A model generated the notes under the pieces. It did not search any database and had not been told where the DNA came from. It saw only the letters and a program-made list of their open reading frames with translations. Positions 1 through 4,018 of a DNA stretch of 5,947 bases are shown here, piece after piece. A program made the translations under genes and the position numbers. Positions within the stretch are counted from its first letter, which is position 1. Every line of letters begins with the position of its first letter. The stretch covers positions 1 through 5,947 of the forward strand of contig JAFSBD010000136.1 of the NCBI GenBank assembly GCA_017442025.1, read 5' to 3'. The stretch is from Clostridia bacterium (GTDB lineage Bacteria; Bacillota; Clostridia; Oscillospirales; QAKW01).

Positions 1-65
1 CCGAAGCCTTCCGCAAGGGGCTGAAAAACTATTCCGATCAACCGATCGTTAAAGGAGCGCAATGA
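1..65 (+). CDS. C-terminal end of an unidentified gene (5' partial)
   Basis: Reading from base 3, one frame stays open for 20 codons and ends in a TGA at 63-65. The residues are EAFRKGLKNYSD followed by QPIVKGAQ. The other two forward frames stop inside this stretch, or end without overlapping the next start. The TGA overlaps the pgeF start codon as ATGA (62-65), a junction repeated later in this gene string, which supports a real gene end. The pgeF ribosome-binding site lies inside its last codons. The tail is charged and hydrophilic with no recognisable motif, so I cannot name the protein. It is probably the upstream member of the same operon. Confidence 0.6.
   Translation, partial: EAFRKGLKNYSDQPIVKGAQ
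51..57 (+). promoter_or_regulatory. Ribosome-binding site of pgeF
   Basis: AAAGGAG lies four bases before the ATG at 62. The spacing is slightly short, but the match to the anti-Shine-Dalgarno sequence is strong. It sits inside the last codons of the preceding gene, as expected for a coupled junction, and it supports ATG 62 as the start. Confidence 0.7.
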
Positions 66-871
66 ACAACAGTTTTTATCTGCAGGAAAAAAACGGCGTG
101 ATCACCCTAAAGTGCAGGGCTTTCGATGAGATCGAAGGCCTGCGTTACGGTTTTTCCACCCGCCATGGCGGGGTCAGCCCGGGGGACTATGCCTCCATGA
201 GTTTTTCCTATCAAAAGGAAAGCGAAGAGATCGTGGACGAAAATTTCCGCCTTTTCTGCGCCGCCAACGGCCTGCCCTTTGAGAGCTTGGTCTTGACCCA
301 TCAGACCCATACCAACCATGTTGCGGCGGTGGATGAAGCCTATAAAAACCGCGGCCGTGACCGCACCCTGCGGGAGACCGACGGGGTTGTTACCGCCGCG
401 GCGGGGCTGGGGCTGATCTGCTTTACCGCCGATTGCGTTCCCATCCTGATGGTGGAGCCGGAGGCGCGGGTGGTGGCGGCGGTCCATGCCGGCTGGCGGG
501 GCACTGTCCGGAGCATCGCCGCCGAGGCGGTTTCTAAAATGGTTGCCTTAGGAGCAGACCCTCAAAAGATTTTGGCCGCCATCGGCCCTTCCATCGGCCC
601 CTGCCATTTCGAGGTGGGCGCGGAGGTGCAGGCGGAGTTTACCGCCCGCTTCGGGGAGGCTCTCCCCTATCAAAAAAGCAACCGCGAGGGTCATTCCATG
701 GTGGATCTTTGGGCCGCCAATCGGTTGGTCCTGCAGGAGGCGGGGGTGCTGAAAGAGCATATTTTTACCGCGAAAATTTGTACTTTTTGTAATAATTCTG
801 ATTATTATTCCCATCGGTATACAAATGGACGGCGGGGAAGCCTGATCGGGGCGATCGCCATGGAGGAATAA
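62..871 (+). CDS. pgeF: PgeF / YfiH / LACC1-family polyphenol oxidase-like purine nucleoside enzyme
   Basis: This 269-residue protein carries the family hallmarks in order: HQTHTNHV (80-87), TADCVPIL (122-129), HAGWRGT (142-148), IGPSIGPCHFEVG (174-186), and a C-terminal YYSHRYTNGRRG (248-259). By analogy with characterised members, His83, Cys125 and His142 should form the metal site. The length is typical and the protein looks complete. It has no signal peptide, so it is cytoplasmic. Family members were first described as laccase-like polyphenol oxidases. Later work assigned purine nucleoside phosphorylase and adenosine deaminase activity (LACC1), and PgeF in E. coli has been linked to cell-wall fidelity. 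Which role applies here cannot be read from sequence. The start overlaps the previous gene by four bases. The stop lies two bases before the next start, so it is an internal operon gene. Confidence 0.93.
   Translation: MNNSFYLQEKNGVITLKCRAFDEIEGLRYGFSTRHGGVSPGDYASMSFSYQKESEEIVDENFRLFCAANGLPFESLVLTHQTHTNHVAAVDEAYKNRGRDRTLRETDGVVTAAAGLGLICFTADCVPILMVEPEARVVAAVHAGWRGTVRSIAAEAVSKMVALGADPQKILAAIGPSIGPCHFEVGAEVQAEFTARFGEALPYQKSNREGHSMVDLWAANRLVLQEAGVLKEHIFTAKICTFCNNSDYYSHRYTNGRRGSLIGAIAMEE
862..867 (+). promoter_or_regulatory. Ribosome-binding site of the solute-binding lipoprotein gene
   Basis: GGAGGA lies inside the last codons of pgeF, six bases before the ATG at 874. It is a near-ideal Shine-Dalgarno site and fixes this start. 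Because it lies in the upstream coding region, translation of the two genes is probably coupled. Confidence 0.75.
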
Positions 872-873
872 AC

Positions 874-2415
874 ATGAAAAAAATATTCATTTGGTTGGGG
901 CTGATTTGCCTCACCATCTCCCTGGCGGGTTGCGCCATCGGCGGGGAGGATCCCCTGCCGGGAAGCAGTCAATTGGGGGCCTATAGCCATCAGGAGCAGG
1001 AAACGGAGATCATTCCTGCGCGGGATTATATCTCCTTGGTCTTTTATGAGGATATGGACATCCACCCCCTCACCACCACCAATCGGGACAATCATGAACT
1101 GCTCAAGCTGGTCTATAGCCCTCTGATCCGCCTCAATAAGGCGCTGGAGGTGCAATATGTTTTAGCGGAGAGCGTGGAGGTGCAGCAGACGGAAGTAACC
1201 TTGCGGCTGAAAAAGGATCTCAAGTTCAGCGACGGCTCGGCGGTTACCGCCTCGGATGTGGAGGAAAGTTTCCGCATTGTACGCAATAACCCCTCCTCCC
1301 CTTATTATGAAAGATTGCAGAATGTCCGCAGTTATCGGGTGGAGGACAAACGAACCCTGAAACTCACCCTTCATCAGGCGGATGTGGACTTTATCAACAA
1401 TTTAGACATTCCCATTGTCAAAAAAGGCAAGGATGTGGGATGCGGGGCCTATCGGTTCTCCGTCAAAGGCGGGGAGCGGGTGTTGGTGCCCAATCAGCAT
1501 TATTTCGCCCAGCCTTCCATCGAGACCATCTATCTTAAAAAGCCCGCCAACGAAAAGGAGCGGCAGAATATGTTTGCTGTTGGTCTGCTGGATGTTTATT
1601 TCGGCAACGCCGAGAGCGAGCAGGTCTTTGCGGGGGGCAAAAGTTATCGGGTGCAGAGTGTGCCCGGGGATAATTTGCTCTATTTAGGGGTCAACTGCAG
1701 GGAAGGCCTGCTGGCAAACCCCAAACTACGCAACCTGCTCAATAAATTGATCGGGCGGGAAAAGTTAGTGCAGAGCGTCCTTTTAGGGCAGGCCCAGGCG
1801 GCTGTTTACCCCTATCAGCCCGCATGGTATAAAGCGGTGCAAACGGTGGAGGGCGGCGGCCTTTCGGAAGGCGAGAAAAAAGCCCTTGCCGCGGAGCTGA
1901 ACCTGACCGTTACCGAAAAAGAACTGTTAGATGCCGAGCAGAAACCCCTCACCTTCCGCCTTTTGGTGGCCAAGGAAAGCCTGATCCATCGGGAGGCCGC
2001 CCAGGCGGTGGCCGAAAGCTATGGGGTTGCGGGGGTAACGATCCAAATCGAGGCGGTGGCGCGGGCGGATTATGATGCCCGCCTCCTTGCGGGGGATTTC
2101 GATCTTTATCTGGGCGAGGTCAAAACCGGCCGCACCCTCAATACCGCCCTTTTTGCCGCAGGCAGTGCCATCAATTATAGCGGCAGTACCTTCCCCGCCC
2201 TGGAGCAGGCGGCGGCGGACTATCAAAACGGATCAAAAGGCCTTGCGCTCTATTGCACCGCCTTTGATAAACAAACGCCCATCATCCCGCTGGCCTATCG
2301 GGGCGGCGCGCTCTTTGCGGCGGCGGACATCGGGGAGTTTAAATCCACCGGAGCGTGGGCCCTTTACGGAGATATAACAAAATTGATAACAATAGAAACG
2401 GAGATCGCAAAATGA
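874..2415 (+). CDS. ABC-transporter solute-binding lipoprotein, family 5 (OppA/DppA-like)
   Basis: This 513-residue protein starts with a lipoprotein signal peptide: MKK, a hydrophobic stretch (4-16), then the lipobox LAGC (17-20) with Cys20 as the predicted lipidated residue. It should be anchored on the outer face of the membrane. The family 5 (SBP_bac_5) pattern follows. LVYSPLIRLN is at 79-88, and LRLKKDLKFSDGSAVTASDV is at 110-129, matching the usual LR-x-(K/G)-V-K-F-S-D-G-x-x-x-T-A-x-D-V. CGAYRF is at 190-195, the domain II part LYLGVNCREG is at 269-278, and a C-terminal TPIIPLAYRG is at 468-477. Relatives bind oligopeptides, nickel, haem or sugars, and the ligand cannot be predicted here. 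No permease or ATPase gene is in the window, so it would need a transporter encoded elsewhere or have another role. It begins two bases after pgeF and its stop overlaps the next start as ATGA. Confidence 0.9.
   Translation: MKKIFIWLGLICLTISLAGCAIGGEDPLPGSSQLGAYSHQEQETEIIPARDYISLVFYEDMDIHPLTTTNRDNHELLKLVYSPLIRLNKALEVQYVLAESVEVQQTEVTLRLKKDLKFSDGSAVTASDVEESFRIVRNNPSSPYYERLQNVRSYRVEDKRTLKLTLHQADVDFINNLDIPIVKKGKDVGCGAYRFSVKGGERVLVPNQHYFAQPSIETIYLKKPANEKERQNMFAVGLLDVYFGNAESEQVFAGGKSYRVQSVPGDNLLYLGVNCREGLLANPKLRNLLNKLIGREKLVQSVLLGQAQAAVYPYQPAWYKAVQTVEGGGLSEGEKKALAAELNLTVTEKELLDAEQKPLTFRLLVAKESLIHREAAQAVAESYGVAGVTIQIEAVARADYDARLLAGDFDLYLGEVKTGRTLNTALFAAGSAINYSGSTFPALEQAAADYQNGSKGLALYCTAFDKQTPIIPLAYRGGALFAAADIGEFKSTGAWALYGDITKLITIETEIAK
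2400..2403 (+). promoter_or_regulatory. Ribosome-binding site that decides the mutase start
   Basis: GGAG lies eight bases before the ATG at 2412. The alternative in-frame ATG at 2355 would add 19 residues that match nothing in the family and would deepen the overlap with the upstream gene to 61 bases. ATG 2412 is therefore preferred. The N-terminus then reads MKQLKNGTDIRG, matching the family's usual beginning. Confidence 0.7.
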
Positions 2416-3878
2416 AACAACTCAAAAACGGAACAGACATTCGCGGCACCGCTCTGGGCGATGCCCCCAACCTCACCCCCGAGCGGGCAACCCTCTTCGG
2501 CAAGGCCTTTGTTGCTCTGCTGGAGGAGCGGGGCGCGAAAGCCCCCATCAAGATCGCTGTCGGGCGGGATCCCCGCATCTCTGGCCCTGCCTTGAAGGAA
2601 GGGCTGATCGAGGGCCTTTGCGCCATGGGCGCGCAGGTTCTGGATTGCGATATCGCAACCACCCCCTCCATGTTCTTTGCTACTTATTATGCGGGCAGTG
2701 ATTGCGACGGCGCGATCGAGATCACCGCCTCCCACCTGCCCTATGATAAGAACGGTCTGAAGTTCTTCACCAAGGCCGGCGGTCTGGACGGCAAGGATAT
2801 CACCGCCATCATTGAGCTGGCCGAGGCTAACGCCTTTGAGGTGCGCGCCAAGGGTGAAGTAAAGGATTTTGATCTGATGAGCCCCTATAGCCAAAGCCTG
2901 GTGGATCTGGTGCGGGGTAAGACCGGCGAGGAACGCCCCTTGGACGGCGTTAAGGTGGTTGTGGACGCAGGAAACGGCGCGGGCGGTTTCTTTGTGGAAA
3001 AGGTTCTGGCTCCCTTGGGTGCCGAAACCGCAGGCTCTGTCTTTTTGGAGCCGGACGGCACCTTCCCCAACCATATCCCCAACCCCGAAAATAAGGCGGC
3101 AATGGCGGCCTGCGCCGAAGCCACCCTGGCGGCAGGGGCCGATATGGGTATCTGTTTCGATACCGATTGCGACCGTTCGGCGGTGGTAGATGCCGGCGGC
3201 AAGGAGATCAACCGCAACCGCATGATCGCCATGATCGGTGCGCTGATGCTCCGCGAGCATCCCGGCTGCACCATCGTTACCGATTCCGTTACCTCCCGGG
3301 GCTTAGCAGAATTTATTGCGGCCAAGGGCGGTGTCCATCATCGGTTCATGCGGGGCTATAAAAAAGTTATTGATGAGGCCAAGCGGCTGGAATCCACCGG
3401 CGTTTGCGCGCCCTTGGCAATGGAAACCAGCGGCCACGGTGCATTGAAGGAAAATCATTATCTCGACGACGGCTCCTATCTCGCCGCCCGCCTGCTCTGC
3501 GAGCTGGCGGTGCTGAAGAAGGAAGGCAAGGGCCTGCTCTCCCTCATCGATGGCTTGGCCGAGCCTGCCGAATCTTTGGAACTGCGCGCATCCATTAAAG
3601 AGCCCGATTTCAAGGCCTACGGCGCGAAGGTGCTCTCCGAGCTGGAAGAGTATTGCAAGGCGCAGGGCTGGGCGATGGTTACGCCCAACTATGAGGGCGT
3701 TCGGGTGCAGTTCCCCGCCGATCAGGGCGACGGTTGGTTCCTGGTGCGGATGAGCCTGCATGATCCGGTCATCCCCATGAATGTGGAGAGCGATCGGGCA
3801 GGCGGTGCCAAGGAGATCGCCGATAAGCTTTACGCTTTCTTGACCAAGTTTGACCAACTTGACCTGCCGAATTATTGA
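2412..3878 (+). CDS. Phosphoglucomutase/phosphomannomutase-superfamily phosphohexomutase, divergent branch
   Basis: This 488-residue cytoplasmic enzyme should move a phosphate between C1 and C6 of a hexose phosphate. The four superfamily landmarks are in order: NGTDIRG (6-12), the phosphoserine loop TASHLPYDKNG (105-115) with catalytic Ser107, the metal loop DTDCDR (250-255), and the sugar loop METSGH (337-342). The C-terminal phosphate-binding loop is RMSLHDP (446-452). Three loops depart from textbook forms: TASHLP rather than TASHNP, DTDCDR rather than DGDGDR, and RMSLHDP rather than RxSGTEP. The catalytic Ser, the three metal Asp residues and the sugar-loop Glu338 are kept, so it should be active. 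From memory, the same variants and the phrases EPDGTFPNHIPNPE and SLHDPV occur in plant homologues such as the Arabidopsis At1g70820 product, whose function is poorly defined. Glucose versus mannose specificity is unknown, so I give no symbol. The start overlaps the lipoprotein gene by four bases (ATGA), suggesting translational coupling. Confidence 0.9.
   Translation: MKQLKNGTDIRGTALGDAPNLTPERATLFGKAFVALLEERGAKAPIKIAVGRDPRISGPALKEGLIEGLCAMGAQVLDCDIATTPSMFFATYYAGSDCDGAIEITASHLPYDKNGLKFFTKAGGLDGKDITAIIELAEANAFEVRAKGEVKDFDLMSPYSQSLVDLVRGKTGEERPLDGVKVVVDAGNGAGGFFVEKVLAPLGAETAGSVFLEPDGTFPNHIPNPENKAAMAACAEATLAAGADMGICFDTDCDRSAVVDAGGKEINRNRMIAMIGALMLREHPGCTIVTDSVTSRGLAEFIAAKGGVHHRFMRGYKKVIDEAKRLESTGVCAPLAMETSGHGALKENHYLDDGSYLAARLLCELAVLKKEGKGLLSLIDGLAEPAESLELRASIKEPDFKAYGAKVLSELEEYCKAQGWAMVTPNYEGVRVQFPADQGDGWFLVRMSLHDPVIPMNVESDRAGGAKEIADKLYAFLTKFDQLDLPNY
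3840..3865 (+). repeat. Three TTGACC units at 10-base spacing at the end of the mutase gene
   Basis: TTGACC occurs at 3840, 3850 and 3860. The first two units continue as TTGACCAAGT and TTGACCAACT, which differ at one base. Ten bases is not a multiple of three, so each copy is read in a different phase, and the similarity is not explained by repeated amino acids. Within it, CAAGTT (3845-3850) and AACTTG (3856-3861) form a 6-bp inverted repeat with a 5-base loop. It may be a protein-binding site spaced by one helical turn, or chance. Confidence 0.4.
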
Positions 3879-3921
3879 TTTTTTGGATAATTCTTTCAAA
3901 AATATAAAAAAATCCAAAAAA
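3879..3921 (+). terminator. A/T-rich 10-bp inverted repeat after the mutase stop, weak terminator candidate
   Basis: TTTTTTGGAT (3879-3888) pairs perfectly with ATCCAAAAAA (3912-3921) around a 23-base A/T-rich loop, starting directly after the TGA. Only two of the ten pairs are G-C and no T-tract follows, so it lacks the usual form of an intrinsic terminator. A competing 7-bp repeat, GAATTAT (3869-3875) with ATAATTC (3887-3893), spans the stop codon. Either may slow or stabilise the 3' end of the operon mRNA. Termination may be incomplete. Confidence 0.25.
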
Positions 3922-3925
3922 AGAG

Positions 3926-3954
3926 TTTACTAATGAATATATTCTTGTTATAAT
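3926..3954 (+). promoter_or_regulatory. Sigma-70/SigA-type promoter of ppdK
   Basis: A perfect -10 box TATAAT (3949-3954) is preceded by TGT, giving an extended -10 (TGTTATAAT). A -35 box TTTACT (3926-3931) matches four of six consensus bases. The spacer is exactly 17 bases. Transcription should begin near 3960-3962, leaving a leader of about 58 bases. The flanks are A/T-rich, which also favours promoter activity. This fits the expression-adapted codon use of the gene it serves. Confidence 0.8.
3935..3944. promoter_or_regulatory. Perfect 10-bp palindrome in the ppdK promoter spacer, possible operator
   Basis: GAATATATTC is its own reverse complement and lies between the -35 and -10 boxes. 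A regulator bound there would compete with RNA polymerase. The core is mostly A/T in an A/T-rich region, so chance is a real alternative. I do not recognise it as the site of a known regulator. Confidence 0.3.
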
Positions 3955-3961
3955 GACAGGT

Positions 3962-3974
3962 GGCATAAAATGCC
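3962..3974 (+). other. Small hairpin at the predicted 5' end of the ppdK mRNA
   Basis: GGCAT (3962-3966) and ATGCC (3970-3974) pair perfectly around a three-base AAA loop, and up to three outer G-U wobbles could extend the stem. It starts at the predicted transcription start. 5'-terminal stems are known to protect abundant bacterial mRNAs from decay, so that role is plausible. The stem is short and I see no riboswitch architecture in the leader. Confidence 0.35.
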
Positions 3975-4003
3975 GTTAAACTTGTGTTAAAAAATATTTA
4001 TAA

Positions 4004-4008
4004 AGGAG
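4004..4008 (+). promoter_or_regulatory. Ribosome-binding site of ppdK
   Basis: AGGAG (within TAAAGGAGAAAG) lies ten bases before the ATG at 4019, in an unstructured A-rich leader. This is a strong site and supports ATG 4019 as the start. Confidence 0.8.
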
Positions 4009-4018
4009 AAAGAAAAGA

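Noticed and set aside
2363..2392. A possible internal promoter (TTTACG with TAACAA) before the mutase gene in an A/T-rich patch.
   Set aside because: The -10 match is poor at any allowed spacing, and the patch encodes the normal C-terminus of the lipoprotein. Coupled translation already explains mutase expression.
2355..2411. An upstream in-frame ATG that would extend the mutase by 19 residues.
   Set aside because: The extra residues do not resemble the family, would overlap the lipoprotein gene by 61 bases, and no ribosome-binding site at proper distance is evident. ATG 2412 has GGAG eight bases upstream and gives the usual N-terminus.
2364..3260. A 298-codon open frame on the minus strand opposite the mutase gene.
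   Set aside because: It is also codon-aligned with the sense gene and reflects its codon bias. It has no family motif, and the plus strand encodes a complete recognised enzyme.
3860..3888. TTGACC at 3860 as a -35 box with TTGGAT as its -10 box.
   Set aside because: TTGGAT is a weak -10 match, and a far better extended -10 promoter lies about 60 bases downstream.
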